Source of the DNA: Metallococcus carri
GTDB taxonomy: Bacteria > Actinomycetota > Actinomycetes > Actinomycetales > Dermatophilaceae
Reading direction: 5' to 3'
DNA length: 64,000 nt
NCBI RefSeq assembly: GCF_011440275.1
Contig: NZ_JAAOIV010000001.1
Span: forward strand, 454,282-518,281
Positions 7,642-16,315 of the stretch are shown here, one piece after another. Position 1 is the first letter of the stretch. Each line of letters begins with the position of its first letter. Below the pieces are notes generated by a model, which saw only the letters and a program-made list of their open reading frames with translations, was not told where the DNA came from and did not search any database. The position numbers and the translations under genes were made by a program.

Positions 7642-8697
7642 ATGACGCAATCACCCATCCGCATCGGCCGGCACGACATCGGCGCCGACCACGAGCCGTA
7701 CATCATCGCCGAGATGAGCGGCAACCACGACGGTTCGCTGGACAAGGCGCTCGACATCGTCCGGATGGTGGCCGACTCCGGCGCGCAGGCGATCAAGCTG
7801 CAGACCTACAAGCCCGAGACCATCACCATCCAGTCCGACGCGCCCGACTTCCGGCTGTCGGAGGGGCACGAGCTGTGGGGCGGGCGCACCCTGTGGGATC
7901 TCTACGAGGAGGCGCACACCCCCTGGGAGTGGCACGAGCCGATCTTCGACCTCGCCCGCGAGCTCGGCCTGGACGCCTTCTCCTCGCCCTTCGACCCGAC
8001 CGCGATCGATCTGCTGGAAAGCCTGGACGTCCCGGCCTACAAGATCGCCAGCTCCGAGATCGTCGACCTGCCGCTGATCCGGCTCGCAGCGAGCAAGGGC
8101 AAGCCGATCATCATCTCGACCGGCATGGCGTCGGTCGGTGAGATCTTCGCCGCCGTGCAGGCGGCCCGCGAGGTCGGCAACGAGCAGATCGTCGTGCTCG
8201 CCTGCACCGCCAACTACCCGGCCGACCCGAGCGAGAGCAACCTGCGCGGCATCCCGGTCATGGGCGACACCTTCGGCACCCTGATCGGCTACTCCGACCA
8301 CACCATCGGCATCGGCGCGCCGATCGCGGCGGTTGCTCTCGGTGCGTGTGTCGTCGAGAAGCATGTCACCCTCGCCCGCGAGGGCGGCGGCGTCGACGCG
8401 GCCTTCTCCTCCGAGCCCGACGAGCTGAAAGCCCTTGTCTCCCAATCGAAAATCGCCTGGCAGTGCCTCGGCCAGCCGCGCATCGGAGCCCGCCAGCAGG
8501 AGAAGGAAGGGCTGCGTTTCCGCCGCTCGCTCTATGTCGTGCAGGACGTCAAGGCCGGGGAGCCCGTCACCGCCGACAATGTGCGCTCGATCCGCCCGGC
8601 CAACGGCCTCGCGCCCGATGAGTTCGCGCGCGTCGAAGGACGCACGTTCAGCAAGGACACCCCCAAGGGCACCCCGCTGTCCTGGGACCTGATCTGA
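7642..8697 (+). CDS. pseI: Pseudaminic acid synthase (NeuB/PseI family)
   Basis: A 351-residue N-acylneuraminate-9-phosphate synthase-type protein. Residues 1-280 form the NeuB TIM barrel (IIAEMSGNHDGSLDKALDIV, AIKLQTYKPETITI, PAYKIASSEIVDLPLI, IISTGMAS, VEKHVTLAREGGGVDAAFS); residues 290-351 are the SAF/antifreeze-like lid (LYVVQDVKAGEPVT). It condenses phosphoenolpyruvate with 2,4-diacetamido-2,4,6-trideoxy-L-altrose. The AEMSGNHDGS motif (rather than AEIGxNHNG) is the PseI-type variant. ATG at 7642 has a GAAGAAGG box about 10 bp upstream. It is followed after 5 bp by a GT2 gene, giving a plus-strand operon to about 15.6 kb. Confidence 0.92.
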   Translation: MTQSPIRIGRHDIGADHEPYIIAEMSGNHDGSLDKALDIVRMVADSGAQAIKLQTYKPETITIQSDAPDFRLSEGHELWGGRTLWDLYEEAHTPWEWHEPIFDLARELGLDAFSSPFDPTAIDLLESLDVPAYKIASSEIVDLPLIRLAASKGKPIIISTGMASVGEIFAAVQAAREVGNEQIVVLACTANYPADPSESNLRGIPVMGDTFGTLIGYSDHTIGIGAPIAAVALGACVVEKHVTLAREGGGVDAAFSSEPDELKALVSQSKIAWQCLGQPRIGARQQEKEGLRFRRSLYVVQDVKAGEPVTADNVRSIRPANGLAPDEFARVEGRTFSKDTPKGTPLSWDLI

Positions 8698-8702
8698 GCC
8701 GT

Positions 8703-10520
8703 ATGCCGCTGCTGTCGGTCGTCGTCCCCTTCTACAACGTCGAGGCCTATCTCGAGCAGTGCCTGGTCTCCCTGCGCGATCAATTGCTGCAGGACATCGA
8801 GGTGGTCCTCGTCGACGACGGCTCCCCCGACGGCTCGCTGGCGATCGCCGAGCGGTTCGTCGCGGCCGACCCCCGCTTCCGGCTGGTCCGGCAGGACAAC
8901 GCGGGCCTCGGCCCGGCCCGCAACACCGGCGTCGCCCACGCCACCGGCCGCTATCTCGCGTTCGTCGACAGCGACGACGTCGTGCCGCCGCGGGCCTACA
9001 CCGCGCTCGTCGGCACCCTCGAGCAGACCGGCTCCGACCTCGCGGGCGGCAATGCCTACCGCTTCAGCGCGGACCGCGGTGTCTACCAGTCCTGGACGCA
9101 CGCCGACCCCTTCGCCGAGACCGTGCTGCGCACCACGCTGGACCGGACCGTGATCCTCACCAAGGACCGGATGGCGTGGAACAAGGTCTACCGGCGCAGC
9201 TTCTGGGACGAGCACGGGCTGGCGTTTCCCGCGATCAAATACGAGGACTACCCGGTCACCCTGCGCGCCTATCTCGAGGCGAGCAGCGTCGACGTGCTCG
9301 CCGACCACGTCTACTTCTGGCGCGATCGCGAGTCCGGCGACTCGATCACCCAGCAGGTCGCTGACCTCGGCAACGCTCGCGAGCGCTTCGAGTCGGCCCG
9401 CATGGTGCTCGACGTGCTCGCCCATCACGACGCGAATTCCGCTGTGCGACAAGCGGTTCAGGGCTATTTCGTGCACGTGGATCTCGTCTCGCTGTGCCTG
9501 GCGATGGTCGCCGTGCCACCCGCCGACCGTCCGGCCGTCGAGGGTATGGCGGTCGAGCTCGCCCGGTTGCTCCCCGCCTCGGCCGGCGCGGACGCCACGC
9601 ACATCGCCCGACTGCTGCACCGCAGCCTGCTCGCCGGTGACCTGCCGCTGGCGCGCAGCCTGGCCCGCTGGCGGCTCGGTGGCGGCGGCCGTGCGCTGGC
9701 GACCGAGTTCGCCCGCCGACCTCGCCCCGCTGCCCTGCCGTTGCTCGCCGGCGCCGTGGTGCGCTCCGGGCTGCGTCAGAACCCCCTGGGGTCGCGCCTC
9801 CTGCGGGCAACGCTGCAGGACGCCCGCTGGGACGGCGACCGGTTGCTCCTGACCGTGCGCGCACGCATCCGCGGCAGCTTCGCCGGGCGGGTCCGCGCGA
9901 GCGCCTCGGCCGGCGGGTTGCCGGTGACGGTTGAGGCGGTGCGCCCAGCCGGCCACGCCGTGCTGGTCGACCTCACGGTGGGCGGCCTGGACCACCTCGA
10001 GGCCCCCGCTGCCCTGCACCTGACGCTGCGCGCCGGACCGCTGCGGTGGGCCGGCCCGGTGACCTTCGACGCACAGGCGAGCACACCCGGCATACATCGG
10101 GTCGGAGACCACTGGGTCGACCTGGTCGAGGGCGAGGACGGGCTGCAGCTCACCCGGGTCGCGGACCCGGTCGTCGTGCGAGCGAGCGCCGAGGGCTCCC
10201 GGTTCACCCTGCGCCCCGCCACCGGTTCCGGTATGCCGGCCGTGGTCCAGCGACCCGCGCCCACCCCCGACCTGCCCCTCGACCTGGACGGCACGACCGA
10301 GGCCACCACGCTGGTCGCCGGTGACCCGCCCGACGACCCGGTGACCGGCAGCTCCCAGCGGCCGGTGCTGCTCGCCGACGGACGCCCGGTGCGGCTGACC
10401 GGTGCCCCGGCGACCGTCCGCGCCGGAGCCGACGAGCTGAGCCTCACTCGGGACACCGCCGGAGGATTGGTGCTGCGACGGGCCCGCCGCCTGCGCGACG
10501 CGGGGACCCCGGCTGGCTAG
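8703..10520 (+). CDS. GT2 glycosyltransferase with beta-rich C-terminal extension (paralogue 1)
   Basis: A 605-residue protein. Residues 1-240 are a GT-A GT2 domain: LLSVVVPFYNVEAYLEQC, VVLVDDGSPDGS, NAGLGPARNTGVAHATG, LAFVDSDD (DxD-like metal site), and an acceptor loop DRMAWNKVYRRSFWDE plus KYEDYPVTLRAYLE. Residues 330-605 are strand-rich repeats without transmembrane segments, similar in layout to the C-terminal domains of teichoic acid glycosyltransferases such as TarS. It shares the whole acceptor-loop signature with the next gene, so the two are paralogues. ATG at 8703 is 5 bp after the pseI stop. It probably builds the Pse-containing surface polymer. Confidence 0.88.
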   Translation: MPLLSVVVPFYNVEAYLEQCLVSLRDQLLQDIEVVLVDDGSPDGSLAIAERFVAADPRFRLVRQDNAGLGPARNTGVAHATGRYLAFVDSDDVVPPRAYTALVGTLEQTGSDLAGGNAYRFSADRGVYQSWTHADPFAETVLRTTLDRTVILTKDRMAWNKVYRRSFWDEHGLAFPAIKYEDYPVTLRAYLEASSVDVLADHVYFWRDRESGDSITQQVADLGNARERFESARMVLDVLAHHDANSAVRQAVQGYFVHVDLVSLCLAMVAVPPADRPAVEGMAVELARLLPASAGADATHIARLLHRSLLAGDLPLARSLARWRLGGGGRALATEFARRPRPAALPLLAGAVVRSGLRQNPLGSRLLRATLQDARWDGDRLLLTVRARIRGSFAGRVRASASAGGLPVTVEAVRPAGHAVLVDLTVGGLDHLEAPAALHLTLRAGPLRWAGPVTFDAQASTPGIHRVGDHWVDLVEGEDGLQLTRVADPVVVRASAEGSRFTLRPATGSGMPAVVQRPAPTPDLPLDLDGTTEATTLVAGDPPDDPVTGSSQRPVLLADGRPVRLTGAPATVRAGADELSLTRDTAGGLVLRRARRLRDAGTPAG

Positions 10521-10523
10521 GCT
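10518..10523 (+). promoter_or_regulatory. TAGGCT -10 box overlapping a stop codon
   Basis: The TAG stop of the first GT2 gene is also the first three bases of TAGGCT, giving an internal promoter candidate for the second GT2 gene with a leader of about 36 bp containing GAGGA. Confidence 0.4.
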
Positions 10524-10565
10524 GGGGCACCGTTCCGCGCCCCCGTCACCGAGGACCCCTTCCCC

Positions 10566-12950
10566 ATGAGAGCCCGCCCCTTGCTGTCGGTCGTCGTGCC
10601 GTTCTACGGGGTGCAGGATTACATCGGTGACTGTCTGAACTCCATTGCGGCGCAGACCTATCAGGACATCGACGTGGTGATGGTCGACGACGGTTCGCCG
10701 GACGGCAGCCGGGCGGTCGCCGAAGAATGGGCGGCGCGGGACTCCCGTTTTCGGATCATCACCCAGGACAACGCCGGCCTCGGTCCGGCCCGCAACACCG
10801 GCGTGCGGCATACCGACGGCGTCTACCTCACCTTCGTCGACTCCGACGACCTGGTGACCCGGCACGGCTTCGACCGGATGGTGTCGGCCCTGGAGACCAC
10901 CGGATCCTCCTTCGCCGGCGGCAACGCGCGCCGGTTCAACAACAGCGGCGGCGTCAAGCCCTCCTGGGCCCATCAGCTGCCCTTCCAGCGCACGCGATAT
11001 GTCACCCACGTGCTCGAGCAGCCGGTGCTCGCCCGCGACCGGATGGTCTGGAACAAGGTCTATCGGCGCAGCTTCTGGGATGAGTTCGGCTATGAGTTCC
11101 CCGCGATCCGCTACGAGGACTACCCGGTCACCCTGCGCGCGCATCTCGAGGCATCGACGGTGGACATGCTGGCCGAGCCGGTCTACTACTGGCGCGAGCG
11201 CGAGTCCGGCGACTCGATCACCCAGCAGGTCTTCCGCTACGACAACCTGCTCGACCGGGTCACCTCGGCGGGCATGGTGATCGATCTGGTCGCCGGCGCC
11301 CCCGCCGATGTGCGGCTGCGCACCCACGTGATGCTCGCCGAGACCGACTTCGTAGCGATCGTGCAGGCCTTCGCCGATGTGCCCGAGTCGGAGGTCGACC
11401 GCTTCCTCGACCTCGGCCACGATTTCGTCGGCCGGCTGAGTTTCGATGCGCTCGAGAAGCGCACACGCTACGACCGGCTGCAGTATCACGCGATGATGCA
11501 CCGCGATGTGGAGTTGCTGCGCGAGCTGGCGGTCTTCCGGCGTGAGGGCGGTCTGCGCGGCGGCGCCCGCGCGGTGAAGGTCCGGCCGCGGTCGCGACGC
11601 TATGAATACCGCTATCCCGGCCACGACCGCAGGTATCTGCCGCGCGATGTCTTCCTCACCCCGACAACGGACATGAACCTGCGCACGGCGGTCAACCACA
11701 TCGCCTGGACTGACGCCGGTCTGGTGGTGCGGGGCACCGCCGAGGTGCGCCACATCCGGTCCGGCCCGGACTCCACGATCACCGTGCGCGCCGTGTCCAC
11801 CAAGGTGCGAGAACTGTTGCCGCTCAAGCGTTTTGACGACATCGACTCGCATGGCCAGCTGTCCGCGGTGGGCTTCGAGTTCGTCATACCGCGGGACAAG
11901 CTGCGGGCCTGGGGGGACGAGGACGCGCCCGTGCGGTTCGACATACAGATCGCCAGCAAGGGCATCCGTCGCAACGGTCTGCTGCGCGGGCTGCGCGCCG
12001 GCAGCGCCACCTGGCAACCCGGCTCCTTCCTCGGCGACGACTGGTGGGCCCAGCCCTCCCCCTTCCGCGACGGCAGCCTGTCCGTGCGCTTCGTCGAACG
12101 CCCCTGGGAGCTGCGGTCGGCCACGGTCGAGGGGACGGATCTGGTGATCACCGCGCGGCTGCCGCGCCCGCTGCAGGTCGCCCGGGTGGTGCTGTCCGGC
12201 AGCCGATGGGCCGAGCCGCTGAACTTCCCCGCGGAGTGCGAGATCCGCGGTCGGCATACGGTGTTGACCGCGCGCCTGTCGTTGCGGGAGATCCAGGAAA
12301 ACACCGCCGACGACGACCCCTTCCTGCAGACCTCACACCGCACGGTGCGCGTGAAGGCGGCAGGCGAGCTGCACTCGCTGCTGTGGACCGGCGACCCGCA
12401 GACGGTCGCGGCCAAGATCGACGATCACCAGTTCCGGCTCACCCGCACCCAGGGCAATTTCACCGTGCTGACCGAGTCGGCGGTCCGGCTCACCGCGGAC
12501 GCGGTCGAGCTGGTCGGCACGGAAGGCACCGATGGCGCGCCCGGCGCCGCCACGATCATCGTGCGCGGGCGCGACTGGACCGGCACGGCCGACTGGCGGA
12601 TCGCCTGGCGGCGCTATCTGCCCGGCACCGAGGACTTCGTCGAGAGCTCGGCCACGACGGTGGCCGAGGACGGCACCTGGCAGCTGCGCGTCCCGGCGGC
12701 CGACCTGCTCTCCCCCGGCGAACGCACCAGCGACATCGACCCGCTCGCGAGCATCGTCGACTGGGCCCTCTTCGCCACCTCCGACTCCCGGGACCTGTCG
12801 ACCTCGGTGATCCCCGAGCCCTTCCTCGTGGCCGCCGCGCCCTGGGTCGTGATCGAGGGTGAACGCCGTGGCACGATCGCCCCACGTGCCGAGACCCTGC
12901 ACGTCGACGTCCGCGAGAAGTCCCCGTCCTCAACCCCGAGGGTGAGCTGA
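10566..12950 (+). CDS. GT2 glycosyltransferase with long beta-rich C-terminal region (paralogue 2)
   Basis: A 794-residue protein with the same N-terminal GT2 domain as its upstream neighbour (LLSVVVPFYGVQDYIGDC, VVMVDDGSPDGS, NAGLGPARNTGVRHTDG, TFVDSDD) and the same acceptor-loop sequence DRMVWNKVYRRSFWDE. Residues 250-350 are helical, and 350-794 contain several beta-sandwich-like segments, perhaps multimerisation or glycan-binding domains as in TarS-type enzymes. The stop overlaps the next start (TGATG). The extension is about 190 residues longer than that of paralogue 1, implying an added domain. Acceptor and donor are not deducible. Confidence 0.88.
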   Translation: MRARPLLSVVVPFYGVQDYIGDCLNSIAAQTYQDIDVVMVDDGSPDGSRAVAEEWAARDSRFRIITQDNAGLGPARNTGVRHTDGVYLTFVDSDDLVTRHGFDRMVSALETTGSSFAGGNARRFNNSGGVKPSWAHQLPFQRTRYVTHVLEQPVLARDRMVWNKVYRRSFWDEFGYEFPAIRYEDYPVTLRAHLEASTVDMLAEPVYYWRERESGDSITQQVFRYDNLLDRVTSAGMVIDLVAGAPADVRLRTHVMLAETDFVAIVQAFADVPESEVDRFLDLGHDFVGRLSFDALEKRTRYDRLQYHAMMHRDVELLRELAVFRREGGLRGGARAVKVRPRSRRYEYRYPGHDRRYLPRDVFLTPTTDMNLRTAVNHIAWTDAGLVVRGTAEVRHIRSGPDSTITVRAVSTKVRELLPLKRFDDIDSHGQLSAVGFEFVIPRDKLRAWGDEDAPVRFDIQIASKGIRRNGLLRGLRAGSATWQPGSFLGDDWWAQPSPFRDGSLSVRFVERPWELRSATVEGTDLVITARLPRPLQVARVVLSGSRWAEPLNFPAECEIRGRHTVLTARLSLREIQENTADDDPFLQTSHRTVRVKAAGELHSLLWTGDPQTVAAKIDDHQFRLTRTQGNFTVLTESAVRLTADAVELVGTEGTDGAPGAATIIVRGRDWTGTADWRIAWRRYLPGTEDFVESSATTVAEDGTWQLRVPAADLLSPGERTSDIDPLASIVDWALFATSDSRDLSTSVIPEPFLVAAAPWVVIEGERRGTIAPRAETLHVDVREKSPSSTPRVS

Positions 12951-13801
12951 TGCACCACCACAACCACTACTACGGCCACAGCCACATCCTGGCGAGGTAT
13001 GCCGGCCTCGACGACCGGCACCCGCCGCGGCTGCGCGGCTACCTACAGCACGGCTGGAATGTCGCCGACGGGTACAACCCGACGCACGAGTTCTTCGACG
13101 GCGCGGTGCGCTATGTGTGGAGCCCCCGGATCGCCGAGCGCGGCTACGCCCTCGGCCGGCGCAATTACACCGTGGTGGGCGCGCCCTGGCTCTACCTGCA
13201 GCGCCTCGAACCGGAGCTGGGGTTCCTGGAGGACCCGGAGACCAACCGCAAGCCGGTCGAGCGCGAGGGCACCTTGTGGTTCCTCTTCCACGGCTGGGAG
13301 GGCGGCAAGATCGAAGGCGACCACAAGCGCCTGATCGATGAGATCCGCGAGACCGAGGACGGCCCGGTCACCTTCTCGCTCTACTACACCGAATACGACC
13401 GCCCCGAGATCCGCAATGCCTATCTCGACGCCGGTTTCGAGGTCATCTCCTTCGGCCGCCGCGGGTTCTCCTATCTCGGCACCGACACCGAATTCCTCTA
13501 CAAGCAGCTCACCGCGATGCGCCGTCACAAGCGCGTCGCCGGCAACCGGCTGGCCACCGCCATCCTGTATGGCGCCGCCGCCGGCTGCGAGATCGCCGTC
13601 TACGGCGACCCGATGATGATGGAAGGCGAAGACCCGCGGTTCGGCGGATACGCCCGGGTGCAGCGTCTGTGGCCCGACCTGATCGGCAAGGACATCGACC
13701 AGCGGGTCGCCCAGCAGATCACCCGGGAAGAGCTCGGGGCACGCTACCTGCTGACGCCGGCCGAAGTGCGCCGCACGATGTTCGATGGGAGCAACGAATG
13801 A
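12950..13801 (+). CDS. GT-B-like polysaccharide biosynthesis protein with His-rich N-terminus
   Basis: A 283-residue protein of uncertain family. It begins with MHHHNHYYGHSH, a natural histidine cluster of the metal-binding type. Later features recall GT-B wall/capsule transferases: YLQHGWNVADG, YVWSPRIAERG, YTVVGAPWLYL, a second-domain start TLWFLFHGWEGGKI, and NRLATAILYGAAAGCEIAVYG, which resembles the sNxxGxAxLYxAxxGxPVxVYG donor-site segment of TagF/KpsS-like enzymes. Its ATG overlaps the upstream GT2 stop (TGATG) and its TGA overlaps the next ATG (ATGA), so it is translated as a unit with both neighbours. A role as Pse or sialic-acid-like transferase is an inference from context. Confidence 0.65.
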   Translation: MHHHNHYYGHSHILARYAGLDDRHPPRLRGYLQHGWNVADGYNPTHEFFDGAVRYVWSPRIAERGYALGRRNYTVVGAPWLYLQRLEPELGFLEDPETNRKPVEREGTLWFLFHGWEGGKIEGDHKRLIDEIRETEDGPVTFSLYYTEYDRPEIRNAYLDAGFEVISFGRRGFSYLGTDTEFLYKQLTAMRRHKRVAGNRLATAILYGAAAGCEIAVYGDPMMMEGEDPRFGGYARVQRLWPDLIGKDIDQRVAQQITREELGARYLLTPAEVRRTMFDGSNE

Positions 13802-15597
13802 CCGACCAACCGACCTACGAGCTCGTGCGCGGAGAGATGCGGCCGTGGACCGACTACGAGGGTGAGAACTTCCCCGCCGGCGGCCCCGTGCTGACCTCGG
13901 TGCTCGCCGACCTGGCCTCCTCGGTCACCGGTCGGGTGCTCGTGGCCGGACCCACGAGTGCCGACACGGTGCGCGCAGTGGCCGGCGAAGGCCGCTCGGT
14001 CGACCTGCTCGTGCGCGGCGCCGACGACGCCGAGCGTCTCGGCGCGGAGCTGACCGGCGTGCGGGTGATCGCCGGAGCGTTGGACGGCCTCGTCGCCGAC
14101 AACCCCCAGCCCTACGACCTGGTGATCGCGGTCGCGGGAGTGGACCGGCTGACGTCATACGACGCTCAGCGGGTGTCCTTCGCAGACCAGCTGCAGATGC
14201 TCGCCGGGTTGACCACCGACGGCGGTGTGCTGGCGGTGGCGCACGAGTTCGACACCGCGCCGGCGTCGGTGCTCGACGCCCGGCCGGAGGACCAGCGCCA
14301 CGGTGACAACGACTGGCGGCCGGTCGACACGGACACGACGCGGCCGGTCGACCATGCCGGCTTCGTCGCCGCGGTGCGCGCCGTCCGGGCCGGAGAGGTC
14401 GATGACCTACTGCTCTTCGGCCCGCCCGCCGCGCCGCGAGCCGCGGTCAACTCCCGGGTCACGCGGGAGGCGGAGAATCTCACCGACCTGCTCGTCGCCG
14501 CTGCGGGTGCGACGCACCGGCCGCTGCTGGCCGCGCCGGACGAGCAGGTGACCCGCCTCGTGCGCGTCGGCCGGGTGGCCGATGCCGCGGACGCGGCGCT
14601 GCTCATCGTCGGTGGCCGGGTGGCGGGCGATGTCATCACGGCGGCCGGAGACCGGGCGCTGACCGCGACCCTCGCCGCCACCGGTGAGCCCGGCTGGACC
14701 TCGATCCGCACCAGCGAACCGGTCGCCTGGCCGGACGCCCGGTTCGCGCCGGGTGGTTCTCGCGACACCGCCCAGCCGTCGGAGACGGGGCGCTATGTGC
14801 CGGCACCCGCCGCGAGCGAGCCTTCGCCGCTGGTGACAGTCGAACCGTCGCTCGCGCCATCTCGGGTCGCGCTGTCGCCGACCCTGCACCAACTGCTGAG
14901 GTATGCCGCGGCCACCGACGACGTGCCGGAGTTCCGCCGCCTCGCCGCCGAGTTCGGTGGCCTCGTCGAGACGGTCCCGGTGACCGAGCGGCGGGTGCTG
15001 ACGACGACCACGACCGTGCTCGACGGCGGGTCGGTGCGGCCGGGTCTCGACATCCGCGCGTGGACGACGACGGTGAGTGTGGACGAGGCGCTGGCGGCGG
15101 CATTCTGGTTGTTGCAGGACGCCTTCGTGCGGGCCCGGGTGCGGCTGCCCTGGCCGCATCACGTGCGCGATGCCGCGCTGACCGCCACCTGGGTCGAGAT
15201 GGCCGGCGGCACGGCCGATGACGCGAGCCTGGCCCGCGGTCGCGAGCTGGCCGATGCGCTGTCCCAGGCCGCGCCGGTCGTCACCACCGACCTGCGTGCC
15301 GCCCTCGCCGACGCCGACGCCGCGCGCCGCGAACTCGGCGAGGCCCAGGGTCACATTGCCGGGTTGGAGCGCACGATCGGCTTCCGCGACAAGCAGTTGC
15401 GCACCCGCGAGGACGTCATCCGCAACCTGCGCAAGTCACCGGGTGCCGGGCTGGCCGCCAGCAAGTCGACCGGCACGTCGGTGGCCAAGCTGGTCAAGCG
15501 CACCTCCGAAGTGCGCAGCTTTGGTGAGCTCACCGCGGGGGTGAACCGGGTGGTGAAGCGCCGTCAGCGGCAAAAGCAGATGCGCAGCAAGGCCTGA
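13798..15597 (+). CDS. Methyltransferase-like protein with C-terminal coiled coil
   Basis: A 599-residue protein that I cannot assign firmly. Residues 45-220 look like a class I methyltransferase/Rossmann fold (RVLVAGPTSADTVRAVA, VDLLVRGADDAERLG, YDLVIAVAGVDRL), but the glycine-rich SAM motif is degenerate, so it may be inactive. The middle (350-500) is unrecognised. Residues 510-565 (LADADAARRELGEAQGHI onward to LRTREDVIRNLRK) form a coiled coil, and the tail is basic (VVKRRQRQKQMRSKA), perhaps for membrane or complex binding. It starts by a 4-bp ATGA overlap with the GT-B-like gene and ends the operon; a scaffold or chain-length role is possible but unproven. Confidence 0.65.
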   Translation: MTDQPTYELVRGEMRPWTDYEGENFPAGGPVLTSVLADLASSVTGRVLVAGPTSADTVRAVAGEGRSVDLLVRGADDAERLGAELTGVRVIAGALDGLVADNPQPYDLVIAVAGVDRLTSYDAQRVSFADQLQMLAGLTTDGGVLAVAHEFDTAPASVLDARPEDQRHGDNDWRPVDTDTTRPVDHAGFVAAVRAVRAGEVDDLLLFGPPAAPRAAVNSRVTREAENLTDLLVAAAGATHRPLLAAPDEQVTRLVRVGRVADAADAALLIVGGRVAGDVITAAGDRALTATLAATGEPGWTSIRTSEPVAWPDARFAPGGSRDTAQPSETGRYVPAPAASEPSPLVTVEPSLAPSRVALSPTLHQLLRYAAATDDVPEFRRLAAEFGGLVETVPVTERRVLTTTTTVLDGGSVRPGLDIRAWTTTVSVDEALAAAFWLLQDAFVRARVRLPWPHHVRDAALTATWVEMAGGTADDASLARGRELADALSQAAPVVTTDLRAALADADAARRELGEAQGHIAGLERTIGFRDKQLRTREDVIRNLRKSPGAGLAASKSTGTSVAKLVKRTSEVRSFGELTAGVNRVVKRRQRQKQMRSKA

Positions 15598-15905
15598 CGC
15601 ATTCGCCTTCGCCGAGCTGCGCACTCTCACCAACCCAGGGGCGCGCCTTCGCCGTACCGACCGTGGGGCCCACCGTCAGCACCAGTGGCACCAAATCTGG
15701 CCGCAGCGCCTGACACCCACCGACCATGACGCCCGTCGTCAGCACCACCGGCACGGAACCGGCCGCATCCCCTGACACCCACCGACCATGACGCCCGTCG
15801 TCAGCACCACCGGCACGAAACCGGCCGCATCCCCTGACACCCGCCGACCATGACGCCCGTCGTCAGCACCACCGGCACGAAACCCGCCTCATCCCCTGAC
15901 AACGG
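15598..15905. repeat. 62-bp tandem array, 3 clear units plus a degenerate one
   Basis: The word ATGACGCCCGTCGTCAGC occurs at 15726, 15788 and 15850, an exact 62-bp period; a degenerate copy lies near 15664. No gene is evident in this gap after the polysaccharide operon. GC-rich short inverted arms are present in each unit. The array separates the plus-strand GT operon from the convergent pseC gene. Confidence 0.85.
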
Positions 15906-16315
15906 TCGGTGCATAGCCGTGCTGTCAGGCGTTCCGGGCGGTTCGATGGCTTCGCCGCGGGTCTCGCGGTTTCGAGGCGGTGCTCCCTTCGACACGGGCT
16001 CGTGCCTCGCCCTGCTCAGGACGGCGCGCAGGCTCGCACCTTCCTCAACCAGTGGCTTGGGGCCGCACGACCAACGGGCAGGCGGGAGGAAGGCGGCCCG
16101 CTCGAGGGATGCTCCGGCGGGCGCTGGGCGGCGGCGCCGCACGCGCCGAAGGCGCCCCTCCCGGTGGGGCGCATCCCGAAGCGGTGCCGCCGCCTCCCGC
16201 CACCCAGCACCGCGGCGAGGCATCGCAAGGGGCGGGGTGGTTTCGAGGCGGCCTCGTGCCTCGGCCTTCCTCAACCGGCGACGTGGTGGCCTTGCTCAAC
16301 CAGCGATGGTGCTGC
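15906..16315. repeat. Mosaic intergenic repeats between convergent genes
   Basis: This 410-bp stretch has no convincing gene. It holds fragments of the dispersed TTCGACACGGGCTCG / CTCAACCAG type repeats and, at about 16075-16225, a GC-rich element that reappears in inverted orientation at about 63840-63985. The element includes GGATGCTCCGGCGGGCGC and a dyad around GGCGCCGCACGCGCCGAAGG. The gap follows the 62-bp array and ends at the pseC stop. Confidence 0.7.

Noticed and set aside
8532..12257. Minus-strand open frame of about 1,240 codons
   Set aside because: It lies entirely antisense to pseI and the two GT2 genes; composition (Gly/Arg/Val/His rich) is typical of a high-GC shadow frame.
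15598..16315. Small genes in the gap before pseC
   Set aside because: Several short frames exist, but all are made of repeats, differ between repeat copies and have no ribosome site or family match.
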